Part shown: in pieces, positions 26,507 to 35,085 of the stretch | Layout: the number at the start of each line of letters is the position of its first letter | How positions within the stretch are numbered: position 1 is the stretch's first letter | Assembly: GCF_900105785.1 (NCBI RefSeq) | Contig: NZ_LT629799.1 | Coordinates: 1,612,001-1,676,000, forward strand | DNA: 64,000 nt | From: Microlunatus sagamiharensis | Lineage (GTDB): Bacteria; Actinomycetota; Actinomycetes; Propionibacteriales; Propionibacteriaceae | Reading direction: 5' to 3' | Notes under the pieces: model-generated | Databases searched by the model: none | Seen by the model: only the letters and a program-made list of their open reading frames with translations | What the model was told of the DNA's origin: nothing | Program-made: the position numbers and the translations under genes

Positions 26507-28024
26507 TCAGGACGGCCGGAACGCCGAACCCACCCGCTCCAACGAACCCTCCGGCGCGGGGACGCGGCCGCTGCGGACGGCGGCGACCAGCAGGGCGTGG
26601 TCGGCCTCGGTCTGGTCGGCGTAGGCGCGGGCGAAGCGGGCGAACGACTCCCCCAACTTGTCGCCCTTGCCGGCGTAGCCGGCGATCATCGACGCGCCGC
26701 TCGTCCGGGCGTGGCCCTTGGCGAGCAGGTGCCCGACGATGCCGGCGTAGTCGGTGAGGGCCGCGGGGTCGATCGCGTCGAGCGGGATCGTGCCCTTGGA
26801 GTTGCGGAACTGGCGGACGTAGAAGTCGAGGCGGCTCTCCCCGGGCAGGTCGACCGTCGTCCAGCCGAGCAGCGGGTCGCTCACCGTCTGCAGCGCCTGC
26901 TGGTACTCGACCACCCGCTGGCCCTGGTGGTCGTGCCAGGCCGAGCCGCCGTGCACGTACGGGGCGAGCACCGAGCGCCGCGCCTGCTTGAGCTGAAGGA
27001 ACACGACGTCGTCGGGCGCGCTGCCCTCGAGCAGGGCCACGTACGCGCGCAGCCCGACGCTGCCGACCCCGACGACCTTGTGCGCCACGTCGACGAGGGT
27101 GTAACCGCCGATCGCGCGGCGCCAGTGCGGCGCGAGGGTCATCAGGTAGGCGTCGAGGGCCTCGGCGACGGCGTCGCGCTCGGCCGGCGGCAGCCGGGTG
27201 ATGAGCGGTGGCTCCTGGACGATCCGACGCTGCCCGTGGTGGCTCGTCGTGAACCGCGGCAGCGCGCGGTCCGACGTCCGCTGCCGGGCCCGGCGCACCG
27301 AGCGTTCGATCTCGTCGCGCAGCGACTTCTCCGTCGCGGTCTCGTGCAGGCGCCCGACGTCGAGGCGGTTGTAGCTGCGGGCCAGCAGCGGCATGTCCGC
27401 CAGCAGCCGCACCTCGTCGCGGTAGGCCGCGACGCAGGCCAGCACCGCGTCGCGGCACTGGTCCTCCGAGCTCCCGTTCTCCCGGCCCGCGACCCAGATG
27501 CTGGCCACGAGCCGGCGCAGGTCCCACTCCCAGGCGCCGGGGTGGGCCTCGTCGAAGTCGTTGAGGTCGATGACCAGCTCGCCCTCGGGCGAGGCGTAGA
27601 AGCCGAAGTTGCCGAGGTGCGCGTCGCCGCAGGCCACCGGCATGATCCCGGTCGAGGGCAGCGAGGCCACGTCGGCGGCCATGACCACCGCCGTGCCGCG
27701 GAGGAACCCGTACGGCGAGGAGATCATCCGCGCCACCCGCACCCCGACGAGCTCGGCGACCCGGCCGCGGTGCGACTCCTCGATGAGCGAGACCGGGTCG
27801 GGCCGGTCCGGGCGGGCGTGCCAGTCGCCGAGGCTACGTCGGGGCACGTCGTGGCGCAGCGCCTTGCCCATCGCGTAGCGCTCGGCGCGCGCGGTCGGGC
27901 GCCGGCGCAGCGAGGCGAAGGCCTCGCTGTCCGCCGTGGCGAGGACGGTGTGGCTGTGGGCGGCGCGGCTCTGGTCTGCGCGCCCGGTGTCGACCGACGG
28001 TGTCCGTCCGGCTGCTCCCGTCAT
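26507..28024 (-). CDS. DUF2252 family protein
   Basis: This is a 505-residue protein of the DUF2252 family, which shows distant similarity to the protein-kinase-like/aminoglycoside phosphotransferase fold. Recognisable stretches are RHDVPRRSLGDW, LIEESHRGRVAELVGVR, SPYGFLRGTA, ACGDAHLGNFG (HxxN-like catalytic loop), LIDLNDFDEAHPGAWEWDLRRL (DFD-like metal loop) and GVGSVGLRAYVALLEG. Substrate is unknown. ATG at 28024 is chosen because TAGCGT ends 7 nt upstream, giving a leaderless start; a GTG at 28030 would be too close. It is convergent with the Ig-like gene. Confidence 0.85.
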   Translation of the reverse strand: MTGAAGRTPSVDTGRADQSRAAHSHTVLATADSEAFASLRRRPTARAERYAMGKALRHDVPRRSLGDWHARPDRPDPVSLIEESHRGRVAELVGVRVARMISSPYGFLRGTAVVMAADVASLPSTGIMPVACGDAHLGNFGFYASPEGELVIDLNDFDEAHPGAWEWDLRRLVASIWVAGRENGSSEDQCRDAVLACVAAYRDEVRLLADMPLLARSYNRLDVGRLHETATEKSLRDEIERSVRRARQRTSDRALPRFTTSHHGQRRIVQEPPLITRLPPAERDAVAEALDAYLMTLAPHWRRAIGGYTLVDVAHKVVGVGSVGLRAYVALLEGSAPDDVVFLQLKQARRSVLAPYVHGGSAWHDHQGQRVVEYQQALQTVSDPLLGWTTVDLPGESRLDFYVRQFRNSKGTIPLDAIDPAALTDYAGIVGHLLAKGHARTSGASMIAGYAGKGDKLGESFARFARAYADQTEADHALLVAAVRSGRVPAPEGSLERVGSAFRPS

Positions 28025-28031
28025 GACCACG

Positions 28032-28037
28032 ACGCTA
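28032..28037 (-). promoter_or_regulatory. -10 box for the DUF2252 gene, leaderless type
   Basis: TAGCGT on the minus strand ends 7 nt before ATG 28024. Confidence 0.45.
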
Positions 28038-28101
28038 GGGGATCCGACGCACCGCGGCCACCGCGTCGGGCGTCCGTGGGCGGGCCGCTTCCCCGAACGC
28101 C

Positions 28102-29169
28102 TCAGCGCCGCTCGAGCTCACGGCCCAGGAAGGCCGCGAGGCGGCGGGCCTGCTCCTCGGCCCCGGCGCGCACCTCCTCGGGGGTGCTCGGTGCGAGGTC
28201 CAGCGCCACCTCGACCACGCGTCCGCGGACCTCGCGACGCCACGTCCCGAGGTCGGCCCCACCGGCGACGACGCTGCCGACGAACCGGTCGGCGCCCGGC
28301 GGGTGCGGGTGGTCGGGCGGCCGGGGGTGCGCGAGGTCGCGGTAGGACCGCGGCAGCTCGTCGTAGAGCGGCAGCAGCAGCACCGTCGGGACCGCCGCGG
28401 AGGTGGCGGCGGGTCCGTCGGGCACGGAGAAGTACGTCTCCCCCGCCACCTCGACCTCGGCCAGCTCGTCACGGACCTCGGCCAGGGCTGCCCGGACCAC
28501 CGCCAAGGTCAGCGACGACCAGCGGGCCACGTCCCGCACGCTGGCCGGGCCGTGCCCGGCGAAGAAGCGGCGCAGCAGGCGTACGGGGTCCGCGTCGTCG
28601 GCCGCGCCGTGGGGCACCCGGTCGTCCATCAGCACGTGGGTTTGCGCGGCGCCGCGGGCGGGACCGCTGACGACCACCTGCTCGAGCTCGGCGTGCATCA
28701 CCAGGCTGGCCAGGGCGACGCCCGCGCTGGGCAGCCCCGCGTCGGCGAGCACGGCGGCCAGCTCGAGCCGGGTGCGGGGCGTGCCGTCGGCGAGCGCGGC
28801 CGCGAGGGCGGCGGCCCCCCGGTCGCGGACGGCCGCGTCGAGACCCTGGGCCCGGTAGATCGAGGCGTTCGCCTGGTGCACGCGAGCGGCCGTGGTGGCG
28901 AGCAGCCAGCGCACGTCCTCGGCGGCCACGAGGTGCCAGGTCGGCCGGAGGACGTGCGTGCGGACGACGTCGCCGGCGTCGAGCGGCGCGCGTACCTCGT
29001 CCTCGGTCGTGGCGTCGGAGCGCAGCGCGAGCGACCAGCACGCGTGCGCGAGCTCCTGGGACTGCACCGCGAGGAGCAGCCGGACGGCCCCCACGGGCCT
29101 CCGGTGGGCCGGCACGCCGAGTCCCTGCGCCAACAGGCGCTGCTCGCGGACCTCGTCGGCACCGGCCAT
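28102..29169 (-). CDS. Winged-helix DNA-binding protein, YcaQ/AlkZ-like family
   Basis: This is a 355-residue protein of the winged-helix DNA-binding (HTH_42, formerly DUF1006) family that includes the glycosylases AlkZ and YcaQ. The family VQ-x-Q signature appears as LLAVQSQELAHACWSLALR. Further landmarks are VVRTHVLRPTWHLVAAEDVRWLL (in part RTHVLRPTWHLV), FAGHGPASVRDVARWS and LLPLYDELPRSYRDL. AlkZ unhooks DNA crosslinks. Whether this divergent member is a glycosylase is unproven. The ATG at 29169 gives MAGADEVREQRLLAQGL. Confidence 0.8.
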   Translation of the reverse strand: MAGADEVREQRLLAQGLGVPAHRRPVGAVRLLLAVQSQELAHACWSLALRSDATTEDEVRAPLDAGDVVRTHVLRPTWHLVAAEDVRWLLATTAARVHQANASIYRAQGLDAAVRDRGAAALAAALADGTPRTRLELAAVLADAGLPSAGVALASLVMHAELEQVVVSGPARGAAQTHVLMDDRVPHGAADDADPVRLLRRFFAGHGPASVRDVARWSSLTLAVVRAALAEVRDELAEVEVAGETYFSVPDGPAATSAAVPTVLLLPLYDELPRSYRDLAHPRPPDHPHPPGADRFVGSVVAGGADLGTWRREVRGRVVEVALDLAPSTPEEVRAGAEEQARRLAAFLGRELERR

Positions 29170-29204
29170 GGGTGCATGGTGCCGCAGGACGGCGCCGCGC
29201 GGAA

Positions 29205-29276
29205 CGGTTTTCTGCGGCTCGACGTGCGGGACGGGCGCGGAGAGCGGTTCGGCACGCGACGAACCGCAGGAAACCG
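29205..29276. promoter_or_regulatory. Two overlapping inverted repeats before the P-loop gene (possible attenuator or operator)
   Basis: CGGTTTTCTGCGG (29205-29217) can pair with CCGCAGGAAACCG (29264-29276) with one mismatch. The latter overlaps the right arm of a perfect inner 8-bp hairpin (29244-29251 with 29260-29267), so the two pairings exclude each other. Located in the 131-bp gap between divergent genes. Confidence 0.35.
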
Positions 29277-29300
29277 TGCGGAGCAGGAGGCTGGACCTGC

Positions 29301-29843
29301 TTGGCTGGGCGCGTGGAGGACTACGACGCCGTCCTGCTGAGCGGCACGGTCGGGGCGGGCAAGACCACGACCGCGCACGCGCTGTCCGACCTGCTCAGCG
29401 CCGAGGACGTGCCGCACGCGGTCGTCGACCTCGACGAGGTCCGGCTGCTGCGCCCGCCCCCGCTCGGTGACCCGTTCCAGCACGAGGTCGAGCTGGCGAA
29501 CCTCCGTGACCTGGCCCGCAACTACCGGGCGGCCGGAGCGAGCCGCCTCGTCGTCGCCGGGGTGGTCGAGGAGGCGGCGGAGGTCGCCCGCTACCGCGAG
29601 GCGCTGGCCGGCGCCCGGTTGCTGCTCGTCCGGCTGGCCGTCGACCTCGACCACGCGGCCGTACGCCTCCGCGCGCGCCACGCCGACGATCCCGGGGCGC
29701 TGGCCTGGCACCTCGACCGCGTCGGCGAGCTCACGCAGGTGCTCGACGTCGCGCCCTTCGAGGACGCGCGGATCGACACGACCGGCCGCACCCCCGCAGA
29801 CGTCGCGGTCGAGGTACGGCGGCTGGCGGGCTGGGCGCCCTAG
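29301..29843 (+). CDS. Small P-loop NTPase / putative nucleotide or metabolite kinase
   Basis: The product is about 180 residues with Walker A SGTVGAGKTTTAHAL near the N-terminus and an acidic strand AVVDLDEVRLLRP, as in AAA_33/adenylylsulfate kinase-like kinases. A later R-x-RH segment (VRLRARHADD) could be a lid. The substrate is unknown. TTG 29301 is chosen because AGGAGG lies ten bases upstream; GTG 29313 is the alternative. The stop codon interlocks with that of the convergent hisS at CTAG (29840-29843). Confidence 0.72.
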   Translation: MAGRVEDYDAVLLSGTVGAGKTTTAHALSDLLSAEDVPHAVVDLDEVRLLRPPPLGDPFQHEVELANLRDLARNYRAAGASRLVVAGVVEEAAEVARYREALAGARLLLVRLAVDLDHAAVRLRARHADDPGALAWHLDRVGELTQVLDVAPFEDARIDTTGRTPADVAVEVRRLAGWAP

Positions 29844-31186
29844 GCGGGTTCGCCCGGCACGACCCGCGGGTGCAGGTCCTCGGCCGGCGGTGCCCAGGAC
29901 TCCGGGTCCGCCGCGACCTGGTCGCCCGAGCGGATGTCCTTGACCTCGTCGGCCTCGCCCTCCCCCGCGCCGAACCACACGAAGGGGATCCCGCGCCGGT
30001 CGGCGTAGCGGATCTGACGACCGAACTTCGCCGCCTCCGGCGCCACCTCGGTCGGGATCCCCCGGGCACGCAGCCGCGCCGCGACGGCGGTCGCCGCGGG
30101 CCGCTGCTCCTCGCTGGTGACCGCGACGACGACGGCCGTCGGTACCGAACGTGTCGCCCGGAGCACGCCGCGCCCGAGCAGCGGCACGAGCAGCCGGGTC
30201 ACGCCGATCGAGAGCCCGACACCGGGGTAGGTCGTCTTCCCGTCGCTGGCGAGGGAGTCGTAGCGCCCGCCGGAGGAGATCGAGCCCATGCCCTCGTGCC
30301 CGACGAGCTCGGTCTCGTAGACCGTGCCGGTGTAGTAGTCGAGCCCGCGGGCGATCTTGAGGTCGGCCACGAGGCGCCCGGGCACGTACGCCGAGGCCGT
30401 CGTGACCACGTCGGCCAGCAGCTCCAGGCCCTCGTCGAGCATCGGGTCGGACACGCCGAGCGCGCGGACCCGATCCACGAAGGACGCGTCGGCGCTGGAG
30501 ATGCCGGCCAGCCGTACGCACGCCTGCGCCTGGGCCGGCGTCACGCCGACCTCGTCGACGAGCAGCGTGGTCACGCGGTCGGGCCCGATCTTGTCGAGCT
30601 TGTCGACCTGGCGCAGCACGGCGACGGTGTCCTCGATGCCGAGCCCGGCGTAGAAGCCCTGGGCCAGGCGCCGGTTGTTGACCCGCATCAGCACCGGCGG
30701 CAGGCCGAGGTCGACGTGCAGCCGCTCGAGCGCGGCGAGAGTGACCAGCGGCAGCTCGACGTCGAAGTGCGGCGCGAGGGTGCCCGGGTTGACGATGTCG
30801 ACGTCGGCCTGGGTGAACTCGCGGTAGCGGCCCTCCTGCGGCCGCTCGCCGCGCCACACCTTCTGGACCTGGTAGCGCCGGAAGGGGAAGGCGAGCTGGT
30901 GGGCGTGCTCGAGGACGTAGCGCGCGAAGGGCACCGTCAGGTCGAAGTGCAGGCCCAGGTCGGCCCGGCTGCCCGGCTCGGCGGCGACGCGCTGGACCGC
31001 GTACACCTCCTTGTCGATCTCGCCCTGCTTGGCCAGGGTGTCGAGCGGCTCGACGGCGCGGGTCTCGACGGAGGCGAAGCCGTACAGCTCGAAGACGTCG
31101 CGCAGGCGGTCGAGGACCTGCTGCTCGACGATCCGCTGCTCAGGGGTCAGCTCCGGGAAGCCCGACAGGGCACGGGGGCGGCTCAC
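29840..31186 (-). CDS. hisS: Histidyl-tRNA synthetase
   Basis: This is a 448-residue class II synthetase. Motif 1 lies around ASVETRAVEPLDTL, motif 2 around KVWRGERPQEGRYREFTQADVDI, and the histidine-specific loops ARGLDYYTGTVYE and SGGRYDSL are present, followed by the Rossmann-like anticodon domain. Length is normal. GTG at 31186 overlaps the stop of the upstream MBL gene by 4 bp. The hisS plus glyoxalase-II-like pair near relA is conserved in actinobacteria, including mycobacteria. Confidence 0.96.
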   Translation of the reverse strand: MSRPRALSGFPELTPEQRIVEQQVLDRLRDVFELYGFASVETRAVEPLDTLAKQGEIDKEVYAVQRVAAEPGSRADLGLHFDLTVPFARYVLEHAHQLAFPFRRYQVQKVWRGERPQEGRYREFTQADVDIVNPGTLAPHFDVELPLVTLAALERLHVDLGLPPVLMRVNNRRLAQGFYAGLGIEDTVAVLRQVDKLDKIGPDRVTTLLVDEVGVTPAQAQACVRLAGISSADASFVDRVRALGVSDPMLDEGLELLADVVTTASAYVPGRLVADLKIARGLDYYTGTVYETELVGHEGMGSISSGGRYDSLASDGKTTYPGVGLSIGVTRLLVPLLGRGVLRATRSVPTAVVVAVTSEEQRPAATAVAARLRARGIPTEVAPEAAKFGRQIRYADRRGIPFVWFGAGEGEADEVKDIRSGDQVAADPESWAPPAEDLHPRVVPGEPA

Positions 31187-31887
31187 GCGAGGACTTCCTC
31201 AAGGTAGGACGGCTGGAGGTAGGGGTTGCGGGCACGCTCGGCGGCCATCGTCGTCTGCGGGCCGTGGCCGGGCAGGACGACGACGCCGTCGGGCAGGGGC
31301 AGGACCTTGTCGCGCAGGCTGCGCGCCATGGCCGTCGGGTCACCGCCGGGCAGATCGGTGCGCCCGACCGAGCCGGCGAAGAGCACGTCGCCGGCGAAGA
31401 GCAGCGAGTCGACGTCGGGCTCGGGCGGGTAGTCGCAGCGGAACATCGTCGAGCCGGCGGTGTGACCGGGGGCGTGCAGAGCGTCGAGCGCGAGGCCCGC
31501 CACCTCGACGGTCGCCCCGTCGACGAGCAGGCGGACGTCGTCGGGCTCGGTGAACGCCGTGCCCGCGCCGCCGAGCCGGGCCAGCAGCGCCTCGGTGTCC
31601 TCGCTCATCCCGGCCAGCGGGTCGGCGAGCAGGTGCCGGTCGTCGGGGTGGACCCAGCAGGTCGCGTCGTAGCCCGCGCACAGCGGCGCCACGGAGAACA
31701 TGTGGTCGAGGTGGCCGTGGGTCAGCACGGCCGCGACCGGTTTGAGGTGGTGCTCGGCCACCACATCGCGGACACCGTCGAGGGCTCCCATCCCGGGGTC
31801 GACGACCACGCACTCCGCCCGGGAGGAGGTGGCGAGGACGTAGCAGCTGGTCTGCCACGGCCCGGCCGGGAACGACGCGATGAACAC
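31183..31887 (-). CDS. Metallo-beta-lactamase fold hydrolase (glyoxalase II-like)
   Basis: This 234-residue protein carries the full MBL zinc signature: THGHLDH (motif 2), ALHAPGHTAGS (His ligand), FAGDVLF (bridging Asp) and VLPGHGPQTT (last His). It is most like hydroxyacylglutathione-hydrolase relatives, thought to cleave thioesters such as S-lactoyl-thiols; actinobacteria use mycothiol, so the true substrate is open. GTG at 31887 gives FIASFPAGPWQTSCYV, the family N-terminus, and TATCCT ends 7 nt upstream. It is divergent from the DUF349 gene and coupled to hisS. Confidence 0.9.
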   Translation of the reverse strand: MFIASFPAGPWQTSCYVLATSSRAECVVVDPGMGALDGVRDVVAEHHLKPVAAVLTHGHLDHMFSVAPLCAGYDATCWVHPDDRHLLADPLAGMSEDTEALLARLGGAGTAFTEPDDVRLLVDGATVEVAGLALDALHAPGHTAGSTMFRCDYPPEPDVDSLLFAGDVLFAGSVGRTDLPGGDPTAMARSLRDKVLPLPDGVVVLPGHGPQTTMAAERARNPYLQPSYLEEVLA

Positions 31888-31894
31888 TCGGCGC

Positions 31895-31922
31895 AGGATA
31901 TCGGGAGAGCATCGGGCAGGAT
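31895..31922. promoter_or_regulatory. Divergent leaderless -10 boxes for the MBL and DUF349 genes
   Basis: On the minus strand TATCCT (31895-31900) ends 7 nt before the MBL GTG. On the plus strand CAGGAT (31917-31922) ends 7 nt before the DUF349 ATG at 31930. The divergent promoters share a 42-bp gap and their polymerase footprints must overlap. Confidence 0.45.
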
Positions 31923-31929
31923 GGGTCGC

Positions 31930-33174
31930 ATGAGTGAGGGCGACGCTCCGACCACCTGGGGACGGGTGGAAGCGGACGGCACCGTGTACGTACGGACCGC
32001 TGACGGCGAGCGCGCCGTGGGGCAGGTGCCCGACGTGCCCGAGTCCGAGGCCCTGGCCTTCTTCACCCGGCGCTACGACGCCCTCGAGCTCGAGGTCTCC
32101 CTGCTCGAGCGGCGCGTCCGCTCCGGGGCGCTGTCCCCCGACGACGCGGCGGGCTCCATCAAGACCGTGCGCAAGGCGGTCACCGACGCGAACGCGGTCG
32201 GCGACCTCGACTCTCTGCTGACCCGGCTCCAGGGCTTGCAGCCGGTCGTCGACGAGGCGCGCGCCGCGGCCCGCGCCGAGAAGACCAAGCAGCTGGAGGA
32301 GGTCCGCGCGGCCAAGGATAAGGCCGTCGTCGAGGCCGAGGCCCTGGCCACCGGCAACGACTGGCGCGGCGGGGTCAACCGCTTCCGCTCGCTGCTCGAC
32401 GACTGGAAGGCGCTGCCCCGCCTCGACCGGGCCACCGACGACGCCCTGTGGCACCGCTTCTCCACCGCCCGGACGACCTACACCCGCCGGCGCAAGCAGC
32501 AGTTCGCGCAGCAGAACGAGCAGCGCGACGGCGCCCGCGTGGCCAAGGAGCAGCTCGTCGAGGAGGCCGAGGCGCTCGCCACCTCGACCGAGTGGGGACC
32601 CACGACGGGGGCGTACCGCGACCTGATGACCCGCTGGAAGGCGGCCGGTTCGGCGCCGCGCGGCGTCGACGAGGCGCTGTGGCGACGGTTCCGGGCGGCG
32701 CAGGACACCTTCTTCTCGGCCAAGCAGACGGCGAACGCCGCGATGGACGCGGAGTTCCAGGTCAACGCCGACGCCAAGACCGCCCTGCTCGACGAGGCCG
32801 AGGCGCAGATCCTCCCGGTCACCGACCTGGGCAAGGCCCGCGTCGCGTACCGCGAGCTGCTCGAGCGTTGGTCGGCGCTGGGCAAGGTGCCGAGGGACGC
32901 GATCCGCCCGCTCGACGCCCGGCTGCGCGCCATCGAGACCGCGGTCACCGAGGCCGAGGAGCACCGCTGGCGCCGGACCAACCCCGAGGCGCGCGCCCGG
33001 GCCGAGGACACCGCGTCCAAGCTCGAGGCCCAGATCGCCAACCTCGAGGAGCAGGCGGCCAAGGCCGACGCCCGCGGCGACGAGAAGAAGGCCCAGCAGG
33101 CCCGCGACTCCGCCGCGACGTACCGCGAGTGGCTCGCGCAGGCGCAGCAGGCGGCGAGCGACTTCAGCGGCTGA
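31930..33174 (+). CDS. DUF349 domain-containing protein
   Basis: This is a 414-residue, highly helical protein made of repeated DUF349 modules, visible as recurring W/F-rich blocks: WRGGVNRFRSLLDDWKALPR, PTTGAYRDLMTRWKAAGSAPR and KARVAYRELLERWSALGKVPR, each followed by LWxRFxxA-like or related segments. The C-terminus is a coiled coil (ANLEEQAAKADARGDEKKAQ). The biochemical role is unknown; the family is often linked to stress physiology. ATG 31930 is used; ATG 31921 overlaps the -10-like box. It lies upstream of the IS30 element. Confidence 0.88.
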   Translation: MSEGDAPTTWGRVEADGTVYVRTADGERAVGQVPDVPESEALAFFTRRYDALELEVSLLERRVRSGALSPDDAAGSIKTVRKAVTDANAVGDLDSLLTRLQGLQPVVDEARAAARAEKTKQLEEVRAAKDKAVVEAEALATGNDWRGGVNRFRSLLDDWKALPRLDRATDDALWHRFSTARTTYTRRRKQQFAQQNEQRDGARVAKEQLVEEAEALATSTEWGPTTGAYRDLMTRWKAAGSAPRGVDEALWRRFRAAQDTFFSAKQTANAAMDAEFQVNADAKTALLDEAEAQILPVTDLGKARVAYRELLERWSALGKVPRDAIRPLDARLRAIETAVTEAEEHRWRRTNPEARARAEDTASKLEAQIANLEEQAAKADARGDEKKAQQARDSAATYREWLAQAQQAASDFSG

Positions 33175-33274
33175 GCTCGCGGCGCTCGGGTCTCCCGTCT
33201 TGGGGTCCGCCGGGGTGCGGGGCCCACCACCCGGCTTTGCGTGCGTTCCGCGCGCCCTCCCACCGAGCGCGAGA

Positions 33275-33380
33275 CGCTCCCCGAGCTGGTTGAGAACCCG
33301 GGCGGACCACGCTCCCTCCGCCTGCCGGAGCATGAGCTGCAAGCGCGAGCCGATCAACGCTCCCTGAGCTTGTCGAAGGG
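33275..33380 (-). repeat. Dispersed 23-bp repeat copies left of the IS30 element
   Basis: A perfect-type copy lies at 33358-33380 (CGCTCCCTGAGCTTGTCGAA then GGG) and a degenerate copy at 33275-33296. They occupy the 250-bp gap after the DUF349 gene, which otherwise shows no gene. Confidence 0.7.
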
Positions 33381-33394
33381 CCCGGTGGGTTCTC

Positions 33395-34629
33395 GTGATC
33401 GTCGCAACGCTCTTCGAGGTGGAGGTCGTTGATGGTGTTTGCGGTGGGGGTTCGTCAGCAGGTCTTCGCGTTGCTGGGTGCGGGGTGGTCGCAGAAGCAG
33501 ACCGCGTTGGTGACGGGTGTGTCGGCGCGGGCGATCGGTCGATGGCGGGCCGAGGTTGGCGGGGTGCAGTTCGAACCGTGCCAGGTCCAGCGCTACCTCA
33601 GCCGTGACGAGCGCTACGAGATCGCCCGGCTGCACGACAGCGGGCTCGGGGTGCGCGAGATCGGGCGCCGGCTGGGCCGCTCGGGTTCGACGATCAGCCG
33701 CGAGCTACGCCGTCCCGAGCGTGATGCGGGGGTGCCGGGGCGTCCGAGCGGGCGCACGCCGGGCTACCAGCCCGAGGCCTGCCACCAGGCCGCGGTCCGG
33801 GCCCGGAACCGGCCACGGGCCTCGAGGTTGGCCAGCGACGCGCGGCTGCGGGTGTGGGTCCAGGCCAGGCTGGACCTCGGCTTGTCTCCCGAGCAGATCA
33901 GCGGACGGCTGCGCGTGGAGTTCGAGGATGATGAGCAGATGCGGATCAGCCACGAGGCGATCTACCGCGCGATCTACGTCCTGCCTCGAGGTGAGCTGCG
34001 TCGCGAGCTCCGCGCCCACCTGCGCACCGGCCGGTCTCAACGCAAGACCCGTCAGAGCCGGACCCCGCGCAACCGGCCGGGCCAGATCGTGGGCGCGGTC
34101 TCGATCCACGAGCGGCCCGAGGAGGTCGAGGGCCGCCTCGTGCCCGGTCACCACGAGGGCGACCTGGTCTGCGGCCCGGCCGGGACGACGGCGGCGATCG
34201 GCACGCTGGTCGAGCGGACCAGCGGGTTCTTGACCGCGTTCTTGCTGCCCGAACGTCACACCGCCGAGGCGACCCTGGCCGGGCTCAGCGAGGCTGTGAA
34301 CCGGACCGGGTGGCCGATGGCCTCGCTGACCTGGGACCGCGGCTCGGAGATGGCCCGCCACGCCGAGTTCAGCACAGCGACCGGGATCCAGGTCTACTTC
34401 GCCGACCCGCACGCCCCCTTGGCAGCGCGGCTCGAACGAGAGCACGAACGGCTTGCTGCGCGAGTACGTCCCCAAAGGACGCGACATCGCCACCGTCACC
34501 GACAACGAACTCCAACACGCCGTCGAGCTGCTCAACAACCGGCCCCGCAAACGCCACAGCTTCCTCACACCCACCGAAGTCCTCGCCGCCATACTCAAAG
34601 ACCAAACCGGTGTTGCGACCACCCCATAA
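33395..34629 (+). mobile_element. IS30-family insertion sequence (degenerate or frameshifted)
   Basis: The element is defined by its transposase and by a short inverted match GTCGCAAC at 33401-33408 and GTTGCGAC at 34612-34619, which I take as part of the terminal repeats. Outer boundaries are uncertain and no target duplication was identified. Inverted copies of the dispersed 23-bp repeat flank it (33358-33380 and 34698-34720), suggesting insertion into or between such repeats. Confidence 0.7.
33432..34629 (+). pseudogene. IS30-family transposase with frameshift before the catalytic glutamate
   Basis: The first frame encodes an N-terminal HTH (QKQTALVTGVSARAIGRWR), a second HTH (VREIGRRLGRSGSTISREL) and the integrase core with the first Asp in HHEGDLVCG and the second in LTWDRGSE. 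It reaches FADPHAP at about 34417 and then loses homology. One base further along, another frame continues WQRGSNESTNGLLREYVPKG to ELLNNRPRK and TPTEVLAAIL, ending at TAA 34627-34629. An extra base in GCCCCCTTGG therefore separates the DD part from the catalytic Glu. ATG 33432 has GGAGG upstream; the TTG three bases before is an alternative. Confidence 0.88.
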
Positions 34630-34697
34630 ATCTGGGCCCGGAACGGGTTGGCGTTCTCGCCAGACCGCACTGAGAGCGGACGCCAACCTCTTCGAGG

Positions 34698-34720
34698 CCC
34701 TTCGACAGGCTCAAGGAGCG
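34698..34720 (+). repeat. Dispersed 23-bp repeat copy right of the IS30 element
   Basis: CCCTTCGACAGGCTCAAGGA plus GCG matches the consensus with one change and is inverted relative to the copy at 33358. It supplies the stop codon of the small ORF behind relA. Confidence 0.75.
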
Positions 34721-35082
34721 TTGTCCTCGGTACCTACCTCAGCGTCGGATCCGCGATCGAGGTAGACCCACCAGATGTTCGCTGGGCCAGAGATGTCACG
34801 CTCGGTCTGGACCTCCACGACTCGATCGATCTCGAGGAGGAAGCCCGTCAGCTCGTCGAGATCCTGCTGGATCTCCTCGATGTCCTCGAGGTCTGTGTCC
34901 GCGAGCTCGCTCAGCTGGAAGCGAAGGACGACCTCGAGCCGGTCGATCTCCACGCCGAGGGCCAAGAGGTGCACAGGCAGTCGAGCCAGGCTCGCCTGCA
35001 CGAGCTGGACGTTGACGTACAGCTCCCAGAGCGGAGCTCGGGCCAAGTCGTCCGGGCGGGGCATCCCGTCCGTTGACGGCAT
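34711..35082 (-). CDS. Small acidic protein of unknown function directly behind relA
   Basis: This is a 123-residue ORF starting three bases after the relA stop. I do not recognise it. It is predicted to be mostly helical (LARAPLWELYVNVQLVQASL, VEIDRLEVVLRFQL, LEDIEEIQQDLDELTGFLLE) and ends with NIWWVYLDRG and an acidic tail. Codon use is like its neighbours and spacing implies coupling to relA. Its last codons and TGA stop lie inside a dispersed repeat (34698-34720), so the native C-terminus may have been altered by that repeat. Confidence 0.55.
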   Translation of the reverse strand: MPSTDGMPRPDDLARAPLWELYVNVQLVQASLARLPVHLLALGVEIDRLEVVLRFQLSELADTDLEDIEEIQQDLDELTGFLLEIDRVVEVQTERDISGPANIWWVYLDRGSDAEVGTEDNAP

Positions 35083-35085
35083 CGG

